64,000 nucleotides of DNA from JAHEFU01 sp041395205 (GTDB lineage Bacteria > 4484-113 > JAFGCY01), in contig JAWLAZ010000001.1 in assembly GCA_041395205.1 (NCBI GenBank), positions 1,612,001 to 1,676,000 on the forward strand. The letters are read 5' to 3'. Positions 8,243 to 17,818 of the stretch are shown one piece after another; positions within the stretch are counted from its first letter, which is position 1, and the number at the start of each line of letters is the position of its first letter. The position numbers and the translations under genes are program-made. The notes beneath the pieces are model-generated. The model was not told the origin of the DNA and searched no databases. It was given only the letters and a program-made list of their open reading frames with translations.

Positions 8243-8620
8243 CGTGCGAGCACACGGCGGTCTGGCGCTGCGATTGCACATCAGTGCAATCGGGTCGCGC
8301 TGAAGGGAGGTGTGGTGAAGCCGCACCATGGGAGCCGCGATGCAGTCGCGGAACAATGCAACATCAAAGGCCAGCCCACGGGCTGGCCTTTTCTTTTGCC
8401 CTCTCGCGCAAGCGCTCGAGGGTCTGGCGCTGCGATTGCACATATGTGCAATCGGGTCGCGCTGAAGGGAGGTGCGGTGAAGCCGCACCATGGGAGCCGC
8501 GACGCAGTCGCGGAACGGAGGTGCAAGCTTGCTTGCACAATATGGTGGCCAGATGTAAGTCTGGCAATGGGAGGCCGGGCTGTTTGCCTGGCAACAATCG
8601 AAATGACAAGGCCGTCCTGC
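8243..8620 (+). repeat. hairpin-module array downstream of herA-like gene
   Basis: Two related blocks (about 8243-8360 and 8396-8537), each with several perfect hairpins: GATTGCAC/GTGCAATC (8272-8291 and 8434-8453) flanked by GGCGCTGC and GGGTCGCGC; then GGAGGTG(C)GG...CCGCACC and CCGCGA...TCGCGG; then GTGCAAG/CTTGCAC, GCCAGA/TCTGGC and a GCCGGGC hairpin in the second block only. The linkers are G-rich (GGGAGG, GGAGG). The same flanks with other stems occur at 33-34 kb. No protein frame makes sense here. Confidence 0.8.
8369..8397 (+). terminator. intrinsic terminator after herA-like gene
   Basis: Stem GGCCAGCC, loop CACG, stem GGCTGGCC, then TTTTCTTTT. It lies 137 bp after the stop codon, in the middle of the hairpin array. 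Confidence 0.85.
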
Positions 8621-8638
8621 GGGGCGGCCTTTTGTTTT
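8608..8638 (+). terminator. second terminator-like hairpin
   Basis: AAGGCCG and CGGCCTT form a stem around a 10-base loop, followed by TTGTTTT. It closes the second copy of the hairpin block in the same relative place as the terminator at 8369. Confidence 0.6.
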
Positions 8639-8656
8639 CAGTGGTCTGTTGTCAGT

Positions 8657-8855
8657 GGCGGCGCGGCTCGCATGTGCTCGGGTGGCAACGAGGTAATACC
8701 GTGGCGGTTATATTGGCGCAGAGGCGCAGAGGGAATATGGAGGCGCAGAGGAAGATGCAATCTGGCAACATGCCCTGCCACCTGCCATGCATTGCGCACG
8801 AAGCAGCCTCGCGCGTGCTGGCGTCGCAGGGCGCCGCCGGTACGGATCAGTGATG
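8657..8855 (+). repeat. 190-bp dispersed repeat, copy A
   Basis: Shares long blocks with 49941-50134: CTCGGGTGGCAACGAGGT, TTGGCGCAGAGGCGCAG, AATCTGGCAACATGCCC, TGCATTGCGC and GGGCGCCGCCGGTACGG, in the same order and spacing with scattered differences. It contains the GGCGCAGAGGCGCAGAGG motif found near other genes. There is no coding pattern. After it comes a run of short GTGAACC/GTGAACA-type words (8866-8910). Confidence 0.8.
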
Positions 8856-8929
8856 CGGGGAGAGTGAACCGTGATCAGTGAACCGGGAACAGTGAACCAT
8901 GAACCATGAACAGTACCGGCGCGGCCCAA

Positions 8930-8954
8930 CCGCGACCTGGACGAGTGAGTTGCC
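8930..8954 (+). repeat. copy of the 3' end of the herA-like gene
   Basis: CCGCGACCTGGACGA, then TGAGTTGCC with one difference, repeats the last codons and stop of the ATPase gene (8214-8238). The following bases (CTCTCGCGCTAGCGCTCGAG and GGTCTGGCGCTACGG) also follow the array downstream of that gene, so a segment spanning gene end and array was duplicated. Confidence 0.7.
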
Positions 8955-9207
8955 CTCTCGCGCTAGCGCTCGAGGGTCTGGCGCTACGGCGATAGCAAGT
9001 TTCGCCGAGTCGGGCTGGAAGACAGGCGTGTATCTCGGAGTGGAGATCGAGATGCGCTGATTGCCTGAGCAAAAATGCAAGAGCGACCACCGGGACCTTG
9101 TCTCACTTACAAATTTACTTGGTAAAGTCATCCCTCTGAATCTCGCTGCAGGCAAAGTTGTCTAACTTCTGATTTTGCAGGTAAACTCAAGATTTTCCAT
9201 AAGAAAC

Positions 9208-9237
9208 TTGACAAGATGGGGGGGGGGGGGTTAGACT
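9208..9237 (+). promoter_or_regulatory. promoter with 13-G spacer, candidate phase-variable switch
   Basis: A perfect -35 hexamer TTGACA (9208-9213) and a -10-like TAGACT (9232-9237) are 18 bp apart, and 13 of those 18 bases are an unbroken run of G (9218-9230). Slippage in the run would change the spacer and so promoter strength, as for the poly-G spacer of Neisseria porA. The start codon of the secreted protein is 37 bp further on. It is the only long homopolymer tract of this kind that I see in the window. Confidence 0.7.
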
Positions 9238-9274
9238 GCTTGTTGATCAATCCATTTAGATAGGTACCAAATAC

Positions 9275-9658
9275 ATGAAACTCGTTACTATCGTGTTTAC
9301 CTCTGTATTCATTGCTCTCATGAGCTTTCAGCTAGGGTGGGCAAGTTGGCCAACCTGTGAAAGGGTCGGATGTGGAACAGAACCCGATCCTCATCCTCTG
9401 GCAATCATTATCTACACGTATCCACCTTGCTGCTTGCCTTGCGTCAATACTCAAGGACCTTGGACGGTATATCAGGACCATACGAGTTTCTGCTGTGAGC
9501 CGGTGGATTGCCCATCTACTCCTGAAGGCCCATGTGTTGGCAAACAAGTGGCAGCAGGATATACAACCACGCCTAACTGTCCTCCATTATGCTATGGACC
9601 CTGTAATGGCAACACTGTCACGTATGATTCAGGCATGACATGTTACTTCTGCCCCTGA
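9275..9658 (+). CDS. secreted cysteine-rich protein, unknown
   Basis: 127 residues. A signal peptide (MKLVTIVFTSVFIALMSF, cleavage near GWASW) leads to a mature part of about 100 residues with 14 cysteines, many in pairs (PPCC, FCC) and with many prolines (CPSTPEGPC, NCPPLCYGPC). This suggests a disulfide-rich extracytoplasmic protein. I recognise no family. It is AT-richer than its surroundings, so it may be acquired. It is the first gene behind the poly-G promoter and is followed after 38 bp by another exported protein, so both may be switched together. Confidence 0.65.
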   Translation: MKLVTIVFTSVFIALMSFQLGWASWPTCERVGCGTEPDPHPLAIIIYTYPPCCLPCVNTQGPWTVYQDHTSFCCEPVDCPSTPEGPCVGKQVAAGYTTTPNCPPLCYGPCNGNTVTYDSGMTCYFCP

Positions 9659-9696
9659 AACAACCGATAACATCACTGTCAAGTAAGGAGTACATC

Positions 9697-10365
9697 ATGA
9701 ATAGAGTAACGTTGTTTCTAATTGTCATTCTGTCCTTGTGGTCAAATGCAGCCTCGGCACACCCCGCGGAAGATTTTAATGCATTCGAGCTGCCGGCTTA
9801 TGAAAGACTCATGGGTGATAGCAGCTGGAACAACGGGGAAATCAAGTTCTATGGTGCATCTGAGCGGGCACCTTATGCAAGTCTCAGCAATCTGGAGAAA
9901 TACATGATTGCGGGAGCCGTTGATCCAGTCTCTGGAACTGCGTACACTCCATGGCAGCGACAGATTCTGACAACTGCCCTTGAGTATACCAGGAAGTTTG
10001 GAGAGGTGCCTGCCGAGCTGAATATCACCACACTTCAGGAGCTATCAGGGAATGATCAGATAGACCCCGCGATTATGGCAGTCATGAACAATCCACTGCA
10101 GGATCGTCCGGTTAGACTCGATGCCGTGGGGTTTTCATCCGGAGACCTTTTCGTCAAGGAACTGACTAAGGAAGAGATCATCTACCTTTCCTTCATCAGT
10201 CCCTACTACAAGAAGATCTTCGGTCTGAACATTGACGCAAATCCCGATATGGGAGGGCAACAGACGGAAATGCCTGAGATGTTTGGACCCGCACTCTACT
10301 ATCGGCTATATGGAGAATCTGGAGTGCTGCTGTCCGGGGTGTTCTACCAGAGAATGGTGCAGTAA
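9697..10365 (+). CDS. exported protein, unknown
   Basis: 222 residues with ATG at 9697 behind TAAGGAG (9684-9690); the frame is open further upstream, but this start alone gives a signal peptide directly (MNRVTLFLIVILSLW, cleavage near ASAHP). The mature part is acidic and mixed alpha/beta, with no cysteine pairs and no motif I know. Segments such as FELPAYERLMGDS and DPVSGTAYTPWQRQILTTALEYTRKFG look like an extracytoplasmic globular domain. It is second in the operon behind the poly-G promoter and is closed by a strong terminator 26 bp after the stop. Confidence 0.65.
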   Translation: MNRVTLFLIVILSLWSNAASAHPAEDFNAFELPAYERLMGDSSWNNGEIKFYGASERAPYASLSNLEKYMIAGAVDPVSGTAYTPWQRQILTTALEYTRKFGEVPAELNITTLQELSGNDQIDPAIMAVMNNPLQDRPVRLDAVGFSSGDLFVKELTKEEIIYLSFISPYYKKIFGLNIDANPDMGGQQTEMPEMFGPALYYRLYGESGVLLSGVFYQRMVQ

Positions 10366-10391
10366 GCTGCGAAGAAATTGAGCAACCATAG

Positions 10392-10416
10392 GGCCAGCCT
10401 GCGGGCTGGCCTTTTT
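10392..10416 (+). terminator. intrinsic terminator of the 9275-10365 operon
   Basis: GGCCAGCC, loop TGCG, GGCTGGCC, then TTTTT. The stem is identical to the terminator at 8369. Confidence 0.9.
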
Positions 10417-10418
10417 GT

Positions 10419-10697
10419 TGGAGGTCAGAATTCATTCTGACAACACGATGGCATCACAGGGTCAGATCAAACACAGAGCCACAGAGGGCACAGAGCATTC
10501 CGGGCTCATTGCTCACTCCTTATTGCTCAATGCTTCGGGGCATTCCCTCCCAGGCGTCGCGGGGCGCCGCCGCTACCCCTCCTTCTGCCTTCTGCCTCTT
10601 GCCTTCTGCCCATGTTGTCAACCTGACGGTTGACCTCCTTGTCAGCTTCACAGCTGACCTCCCATGGCCCGGATTGCTCCGGGCCTCCGCTCTCTGT
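10419..10697 (-). repeat. hairpin modules and low-complexity DNA between operons
   Basis: A GGAGG-TCAGAA...TTCTGA module at about 10420-10443 is followed by an array at 10617-10697. Read on the minus strand the array is GGAGG with CCCGGA-GCAA-TCCGGG, GGAGG with TCAGCT-GTGA-AGCTGA, and GGAGG with TCAACC...GGTTGA. Between lie short CACAGAG words and TTCTGCCTTCTGCC words. The array overlaps the 3' end of the gene at 10648 and supplies its last codons and stop. Confidence 0.75.
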
Positions 10698-11283
10698 GGT
10701 TAAGTCTTCCCCGCACGTGCTCGCTTGCGGCCCTGAAGGCCGCCAGCACGTCCCTGTCAATTTCCTTCACGTCGCTCAGGCGGATGCGGTGGGTGTACTT
10801 GTCATTGCTGCCCTTGAAGGCCTCGAGTCTGCCAGTCTCCTTCGTGCCCGGCGGCATGGCCAGTTCCAGGTCCACCGCGGACTGCGTGCGCGGGTTGATG
10901 ATCGCGAACTGGTGTTTGTTATGCAGTGAGCTGTAGGTCTTGCAGCAGACCTCCTTCACGTCCTTGCCGAGCTTCAGGCCCTCGGCCTTCAGTTTGTCAT
11001 AGACCGGACGCAGGTGCTCCTTCCTGCCGCTGTACAGTTCGTCCATCAGCCTGCCGCCATCCTCGTAGGCCGTGATGCGGTCCGGATCCGTCACGCCCCA
11101 GCCGACCCACAGCGCCTGGTTGTGCTTCACGCCATGCTCGGACTTCATCCAGTCCACGATTTCCTTGTGCTTCGACAGTCCGGCCTTTTTTGCGGCCTTG
11201 ACCCAGTGCTCCAGCGGCTTGCCGCTCTGTTCTTCCAGCATGCGGATCTGCGCCTTGATCATTTCTCCGGGGGATTCGGGCAT
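10648..11283 (-). CDS. DUF4287/DUF5655 domain protein
   Basis: 211 residues; ATG preceded by GAGGAGC. The first 55 residues (IRMLEEQSGKPLEHWV, GLSKHKEIVDWMKSEHG) match DUF4287. Residues 75-190 match DUF5655 (VYDKLKAEG, KTYSSLHNKHQFAII, TGRLEAFKGS, THRIRLSDVKEID). Both domains are widespread in soil bacteria and have no assigned reaction. The final 15 or so residues (NHRERRPGAIRAMGGQL) are coded by the hairpin array: GGAGG, CCCGGA-GCAA-TCCGGG and GGTCAGCTGTGA become codons and the stop. The original end seems to have been replaced by the repeat. Confidence 0.8.
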   Translation of the reverse strand: MPESPGEMIKAQIRMLEEQSGKPLEHWVKAAKKAGLSKHKEIVDWMKSEHGVKHNQALWVGWGVTDPDRITAYEDGGRLMDELYSGRKEHLRPVYDKLKAEGLKLGKDVKEVCCKTYSSLHNKHQFAIINPRTQSAVDLELAMPPGTKETGRLEAFKGSNDKYTHRIRLSDVKEIDRDVLAAFRAASEHVRGRLNHRERRPGAIRAMGGQL

Positions 11284-11412
11284 CTGCCTGCTCCTCTAGC
11301 TTGATTCCTGTTCCCTTCAGTATAACCAGAGCCCGGAATGAAAGCGCCCATGCCTGCGGGTATATTCTGACGGGCCGTACATTCCGGCGCAGCCTGCGCC
11401 TGGAGGACCAGG

Positions 11413-13058
<1,646 letters not shown>

Positions 13059-13059
<1 letters not shown>

Positions 13060-13241
13060 GAGGTCAGGCTCCATAGCCTGACCAGGGGAGGTCAATCCCG
13101 CCGCAGGCAGGATTGACGATCAGTACTTCGAAACACCTGTATCCTGCATTCGGCGGGATGCAGTTCCTTCGAAACACCTGCATCCTGCCTTCGGCGGGAT
13201 GCAGTTCCCATGGTCAGTCCTGCTTCGCGGGACTGACCTCC
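13059..13241. repeat. hairpin modules filling the gap between two converging genes
   Basis: From the left: GGAGG overlapping the stop, TCAGGCT-CCAT-AGCCTGA; GGGGAGG, TCAATCC...GGATTGA; two copies of a GCATCCTGC...GCGGGATGC hairpin with CGAAACACCTG between; then GGTCAGTCC...GGGACTGACC and CCTCC overlapping the stop of the opposite gene. Each stem is perfect or nearly so. The gap holds nothing else, and both genes end on a module. Confidence 0.85.
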
Positions 13242-14566
13242 TAGCGGAAGCTGTACAGGCTCTTTTCCATGTCCACATTGATCGCATAGTCCATGCTGCG
13301 CTCCGTGCCATTGAGCTGGGTCCAGCTCGTCTGCAGGCTGTACTCTCCGCCGGCGTTGACGGGGATTTCCATCTGGCCGTAGATGTTGGTCTTGAGATTC
13401 AGCGTGCCGTTGTCACCGACGAACTGCACATCGGCGAAGGGCACGGGCACGCCGAACTGTCCGATCAGGATCGCGATGATCCCGTTGGCGGAGCCGCCCG
13501 GCAGTTCCAGCAGCGGGGCACTGTTGAGGTCCGGCAGCAGCTCGTTCGGCATGTGCAGGGTAAAGGGATGGATCAGGCAGTTCATCTCGCCGGGGCGGAA
13601 GAAGGCTCCTCGCCAGACATTGTAATCCTGGCCGTCCACCACACCAAGCTGCGTCACGGGAGCATGGCCGTCGTTGCCACCGGAGATGTCCATGGGCTGC
13701 GCGAAGTAGATCCTGCCATCCTCGGTGATGTCGGGAAGCACGAAGTCCTGGCGGTAGAGCGTGCCGTCCTGGATGAAGTTGAACAGGCGGTCGCCCCAGG
13801 CGCATGTGCCCTCCGTGCCGTTGGCATAGGCATCCTCCACGCTCTGGTGGATCGTGCGCCATTCCCAGGCCTCCATGTCCATGATGATCCCGTTGTAACC
13901 GGCATTGCCGGGATGGCCGATCGCCACCAGCAGGTAGGCGCTGCCATTGGGCCAGATGTAGTCGCGGCCGTTGGTGAAGCCGAAGTCGAAGGCCTGGCTG
14001 AAGCCGTCGACATCCGTGCCGTCAATTTCGTAGTGCAGGGTCTCGGGGCCGATGCCGTTGGCAGCACGCCCCCCGAGCTCCCAGAAGCCGCTGCTGGCAT
14101 TGGCCAGTGCGAAGAAGGATCGCGTACCGGCTGGGCTGAAGCTCAGGTCGCTGGCCAGCGAAACGAGGTGGTCACCCTGGGCGGCGGGGATTTCCCAGAT
14201 CGCCCAGGCGATGATCCGGCGGAACTGTTCGCCCTCGGGGACATCCGTCACGAGCTTGCCGTCGACGGGGCTCAGGTTGTTGACGGCGATGTAGTCCAGG
14301 CTGTCCACGCTGCCATCCTGGTTGTAGTCACCGGCCAGCGAGGCGCCGCGCGTGCTGAGCGAAGCCAGCTCGGCGGTGCCGGGCACTCCGGCCGTGCCGA
14401 GGTCGCTGTCCGCCAGCTCCTCCACGGCATCCGGGAACTGCTGCTGGGGCTGGCCGTTGCCGCCGCCGCCGCCGCAGGCACTCGCCAGCAGGGCGAGCAG
14501 GATCAGGACTGCCGGCAGCAGGGCCGGACGGCGGGAACTGCTCCCGCGCAGGACGTATCCAATCAT
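13241..14566 (-). CDS. lipoprotein paralogue 1 with dockerin-like calcium loop
   Basis: 441 residues from the ATG at 14566, which has GAGGAG 8 nt upstream; the open frame extends further but without a better start. Lipobox LLASACGGGGG. After SDLGTAGVP comes one dockerin-type loop, GDYNQDGSVDSLDY, where paralogues 2 and 3 have none. The shared core follows: RRIIAWAIWEIP, FFALANASSGFWELGGR, YLLVAIGHPGNAGYNGI, then NGIIAILIGQFG and a C-terminal Ig-like/carboxypeptidase-regulatory domain. I infer surface display. It lies in a row with two paralogues, all read leftward. Confidence 0.7.
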   Translation of the reverse strand: MIGYVLRGSSSRRPALLPAVLILLALLASACGGGGGNGQPQQQFPDAVEELADSDLGTAGVPGTAELASLSTRGASLAGDYNQDGSVDSLDYIAVNNLSPVDGKLVTDVPEGEQFRRIIAWAIWEIPAAQGDHLVSLASDLSFSPAGTRSFFALANASSGFWELGGRAANGIGPETLHYEIDGTDVDGFSQAFDFGFTNGRDYIWPNGSAYLLVAIGHPGNAGYNGIIMDMEAWEWRTIHQSVEDAYANGTEGTCAWGDRLFNFIQDGTLYRQDFVLPDITEDGRIYFAQPMDISGGNDGHAPVTQLGVVDGQDYNVWRGAFFRPGEMNCLIHPFTLHMPNELLPDLNSAPLLELPGGSANGIIAILIGQFGVPVPFADVQFVGDNGTLNLKTNIYGQMEIPVNAGGEYSLQTSWTQLNGTERSMDYAINVDMEKSLYSFR

Positions 14567-14596
14567 TACTAATCTCCTCTGACCTGTTCCGGTCAT

Positions 14597-14912
14597 CGAT
14601 GGTTTCCGGACATGCTGGGCATGCCCCCCATCCCTGTCGCACCGATCTGGGAGTCCCCGTCGCTGGATTAAGTTTCAGTTTAACAGAGAAAACTGACTGA
14701 GGGTCAGGAAAGGGGGAGGATGAGTTCACCACGAAGGGCACGAACAAGGAAGATTTCACCACAAAGGGCACGAAGATCACGAAGTTTTCTGATGCTCACA
14801 AAGGAGTGCAGATTGCCGAATTCCCTTCTTTGTGAACCTAAAAAATCTTTGTGCCCTTTGTGCCCTTCGTGCCTTTGTGGTGAATGTTTTCCAACAACTC
14901 CGGCAGTATGGC
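14597..14912. other. gap with inverted CACGAAGG repeats
   Basis: Bases 14725-14784 hold TTCACCACGAAGGGCACGAA and TTCACCACAAAGGGCACGAA words. Bases 14848-14884 hold their reverse complement (CTTTGTGCCCTTTGTGCCC, ending TTTGTGGTGAA), so about 30 bp on each side can pair across a 65-bp loop. I see no gene here and no clear promoter for the gene to the left. Confidence 0.7.
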
Positions 14913-16223
14913 TTACTGCACGGCGGGCAGCAGCAGGCCGACATACTGCTCGCCGGACTTCTGCACCTGCAGCTCAAACTGCAGCAGCGGGTTGGCATCG
15001 TCGCCGACACCGAACGCGTAGCTGCCCGGAGCCAGGCCGTCGACCACGATCCGCCCGCGGCTGTCGGTCACTCCGACGATCGGGGTGTTGTCAAGATCAG
15101 TCTGCTGGAGCACGTAGGAGACATCCGGCATGGGGCCGAACAGGCCGATCAGGATCGCGATGATCCCGTTCGCCGTGCCGTTGCCGCTGATGTCCTGCAG
15201 CGGGGCACCGTTCACGAAGCGCACGCTGCCGTCCAGCAGCTGGGTGTAGGCATATTCATGGCTCGCGCCGTTCATGCTGTTGACATCGAAGAAGTGCACG
15301 CCGGGGTCGCTGTCATTTAGGTCGGTCCACTGGGCTGCCATGGCCAGCTGGTCCTCCATGTCGGTGCCGAGCGCGAGGCGTGCGCTGAAGGTCGGCGGCA
15401 TGCCGATGTTGAACCCAAGCGTGTTGGAGGTGCCGTCCTTGATCAGCGAGAAGCTGTCCTCGCCCCACTGCATGCTGTAGTCCTCATCCGGGTAGCCAAC
15501 CGAGGCAGTATCACGCAGGTAGGTCCACTCGACCTCGGTGTAGCCGAGCGTGATCCCGTTGAAGCCGCCGTTGCCGGGATGTCCGAACAGCACCGCCAGG
15601 TAGCTGTTGCCGGTGGGCAGGCAGTAGTCCTCTGACTGGCTGAAGTTGACAACGCCGCCGCTGTTGAGGATTCCACCGCCACCCTGGCTCAGGGGCAGGC
15701 GACCACCGATCTCCCAGCCGCCCAGGCCCTGGTTGGCCAGCGCAAAGAACACGCGTCCTGCGGAGCCCGCGCCGCCGTTGTCAAGCTGCATGCGGTACAG
15801 ATGGTTGTCAGCACCGCCGGGGATCTCGAAGATCCCCCAGGCCAGCACACGGCCGGTTTCAGCTTCCGGGGCATCGACTTTCAGGCCGCCGCCCGGAGCT
15901 TCCGCCAGGTTGCGGCTGGCAAGCAGGCTGTCCCAGCCGAGGCTGAGGTTGAGCACGAGCTGCGTTTCATCCGGGAAGTCCAGCATCGCGGATGACTTCG
16001 AGCTGACGGATGCCAGACTGGAAATCTCCGGCAGGCCCGCGCTCGCGATGTCGCTGGAGCTGAGTTCCTCCACCGCATCCGGGTAGTTGGGGCCCGGGTC
16101 GGGCTGGCCCGTACCGCCGCCGCCACCGCAGGCTGCGAGCGAAAGGCTGAGCATGAACAGGCTGACTGCCGCCAGTCGCTGTGCTGTGGACAGGCCACTA
16201 GAAGTGAACATTGAAGATTGCAT
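14913..16223 (-). CDS. lipoprotein paralogue 2
   Basis: 436 residues; AGGAGG 7 nt before the ATG. Lipobox SLAACGGGGG. The same core as its neighbours: SSDIASAGLPEISSLASV, GRVLAWGIFEIPGG, FFALANQGLGGWEIGGRL, YLAVLFGHPGNGGFNGI, NGIIAILIGLFGPMP. The last 75 residues (DLDNTPIVGVTDSRGRI, VDGLAPGSYAFGVGD) form a carboxypeptidase-regulatory-like domain. No catalytic motif is visible, so a structural or ligand-binding role outside the cell is likely. I recognise no named family for the core. Confidence 0.7.
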   Translation of the reverse strand: MQSSMFTSSGLSTAQRLAAVSLFMLSLSLAACGGGGGTGQPDPGPNYPDAVEELSSSDIASAGLPEISSLASVSSKSSAMLDFPDETQLVLNLSLGWDSLLASRNLAEAPGGGLKVDAPEAETGRVLAWGIFEIPGGADNHLYRMQLDNGGAGSAGRVFFALANQGLGGWEIGGRLPLSQGGGGILNSGGVVNFSQSEDYCLPTGNSYLAVLFGHPGNGGFNGITLGYTEVEWTYLRDTASVGYPDEDYSMQWGEDSFSLIKDGTSNTLGFNIGMPPTFSARLALGTDMEDQLAMAAQWTDLNDSDPGVHFFDVNSMNGASHEYAYTQLLDGSVRFVNGAPLQDISGNGTANGIIAILIGLFGPMPDVSYVLQQTDLDNTPIVGVTDSRGRIVVDGLAPGSYAFGVGDDANPLLQFELQVQKSGEQYVGLLLPAVQ

Positions 16224-16380
16224 CGGATCCTCCTGGAACCATTTGATTGGTATGGAGGCCGGCTGGATTGCGTGCCCGCCGGTCCCGCTGTACCGGTATC
16301 AGAGTGCCCCGTTTCGGGCTGAGTTTCAGAAGCCGGGGGAAAACCCGCCGGAAGACCCGCTGGATCGTCCGCGGGAAGCA

Positions 16381-17691
16381 TCACTCACCGATCGGCGGGC
16401 GGATCCAGAGATCGCTTTGCACGTATGAGCCAAGGCCATTTGGGGTGTCCCGCGAAGCGCTGATCTTGTAGTCACCCGGTTTTAGCCCGGAAAAGCTGAA
16501 TTCACCATTGGCATCGGCCTGGGTCTCCGCCAGTACCTGCCCGTTTCGTTCCAGTCTGACCTGCGCGCCGAAAGCCGGCTGGCCGATGTAGGTCAGCAGG
16601 CCGCGGATGCCATTACGTACATCAGTGCCGCCATGCATTTCCAACAGGCGGATGCCTACATAGTTTGTGACATCAAGCTCATCCAGCCCCAGCCTGAAGC
16701 CATTACGGCTGAAATCCTGTTCACCTGGCCGAAACAGGCTGTAGTTGTAGTTCTGCCCGGTAAGAGGTTTCCAGGACTGGCTGTCTCCGATGATCAGTCC
16801 GATGTTGGCAAAGGTTTCATCAAAGTCCAGCGGGCAGGCCAGCATCAGCTCCAGTGATCCCAACCCGCCACCGCCCGGCGGACCATCGAAGGACAGCCGG
16901 TGAATGCCGGACTCGCCGTCGAAATCAACTGACTGGCGGCGGGTGAAGAACTCGGCACTGCCGTAGTCCGGATAGCTCCGTGCAATGCCGGCAGGCAGAT
17001 ACTGCCAGTCGATGTCGGCCATCCCGAAGGAGCCGGACTGGCCGTCCAGGCCGCCGGGATTGGCAATCACGATCAGCAGATAGCTGCTGCCATCGGGAAA
17101 GACGTAGTTGCGTGCGAGGCTGAACCTGCGCAGCCAGTCCTCGCGACGCAGGGACACGAGATAGCCCTGGAGCAGGTAGGAATCCGCCTGCAGGCCTGTT
17201 GCATTGAGCCGGCCGCCGATCTCCCAGCTGCGGCTGCTGGCGTTGCCAACGGCGTAGAAGATCCTGTCGGAATCCGCGATGTCGCTGAATTGGCTTTCCA
17301 GACTGCCGAGGAAGCTGCCCGGCTGGCCCTCGAAGCGGTACAGCAGCCAGCCGAGGATGCGGTTCTGCTTCTGAGCATCGGGCACAGCCAGTTGCCAGCC
17401 GGCGCTGCCGGCCAGGGGCTGCAGATTGCGGCTGGCCAGCGGTGCATCCCAGGCGAGCGTGCCGGACATGGGCAGGGTCTGCGAGACGCCTGCCGCAGCA
17501 TCAGCGAAGCCGCCCAGGGTTTCCACGGCGGGGACTCCGGCGTTGTCGATGTCCGTTCGCTGCAGGGTCGACACCGGCAGGCTGAAGCCGGGGCGAGGCG
17601 TGGCCGTGCTTGCGCCGCAGCCGCCCAGGAGCAGGCCGGCAGACAGGGCCAGCCCGGTCAGGGTTGCACAGAAGGTATTGCGTCCGATCAT
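16381..17691 (-). CDS. lipoprotein paralogue 3
   Basis: 436 residues from the ATG at 17691, preceded by GGAGGTCC; a longer frame starts at 17757 but the signal peptide begins at MIGRNTFCATL. Lipobox LLLGGCGAS. The core is more diverged: RTDIDNAGVPAVETLGGF, NRILGWLLYRFEG, FYAVGNASSRSWEIGGRL, YLLIVIANPGG, NGIRGLLTYIGQPAFG. The C-terminus (VRLERNGQVLAETQAD, FSFSGLKPGDYKISAS) is a carboxypeptidase-regulatory/SdrB-like domain. It is the most distant member of the trio, so the cluster grew by at least two duplications. Confidence 0.7.
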   Translation of the reverse strand: MIGRNTFCATLTGLALSAGLLLGGCGASTATPRPGFSLPVSTLQRTDIDNAGVPAVETLGGFADAAAGVSQTLPMSGTLAWDAPLASRNLQPLAGSAGWQLAVPDAQKQNRILGWLLYRFEGQPGSFLGSLESQFSDIADSDRIFYAVGNASSRSWEIGGRLNATGLQADSYLLQGYLVSLRREDWLRRFSLARNYVFPDGSSYLLIVIANPGGLDGQSGSFGMADIDWQYLPAGIARSYPDYGSAEFFTRRQSVDFDGESGIHRLSFDGPPGGGGLGSLELMLACPLDFDETFANIGLIIGDSQSWKPLTGQNYNYSLFRPGEQDFSRNGFRLGLDELDVTNYVGIRLLEMHGGTDVRNGIRGLLTYIGQPAFGAQVRLERNGQVLAETQADANGEFSFSGLKPGDYKISASRDTPNGLGSYVQSDLWIRPPIGE

Positions 17692-17818
17692 CCTGGACCT
17701 CCGGTCGCCGCTGCCAGGTCCCCTGGGCAGCCTGCGACTCGCGTTGTTCATTGCCACATCTTACCGCAGGCGGGCAGGACGCGGGCAGCAGGCGACGGCG
17801 TGGCGGAGCGGGTAGGGG

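Noticed and set aside
6457..8253. 598-codon open frame on the minus strand under the herA-like gene
   Set aside because: It is the shadow of a GC-rich gene in the opposite frame. The protein is a monotonous V/L/E/A/D/R/H mix with no family resemblance, while the plus strand has clear ATPase motifs.
8177..8881. Several overlapping open frames in the 8.2-8.9 kb gap, on both strands
   Set aside because: They are formed by hairpin repeats that happen to lack stops; none has a family match or a ribosome site in a sensible place.
14732..15163. 147-codon plus-strand frame covering the CACGAAGG repeats
   Set aside because: Its first part is the repeat and the rest is the complement of lipoprotein paralogue 2; no start signal.
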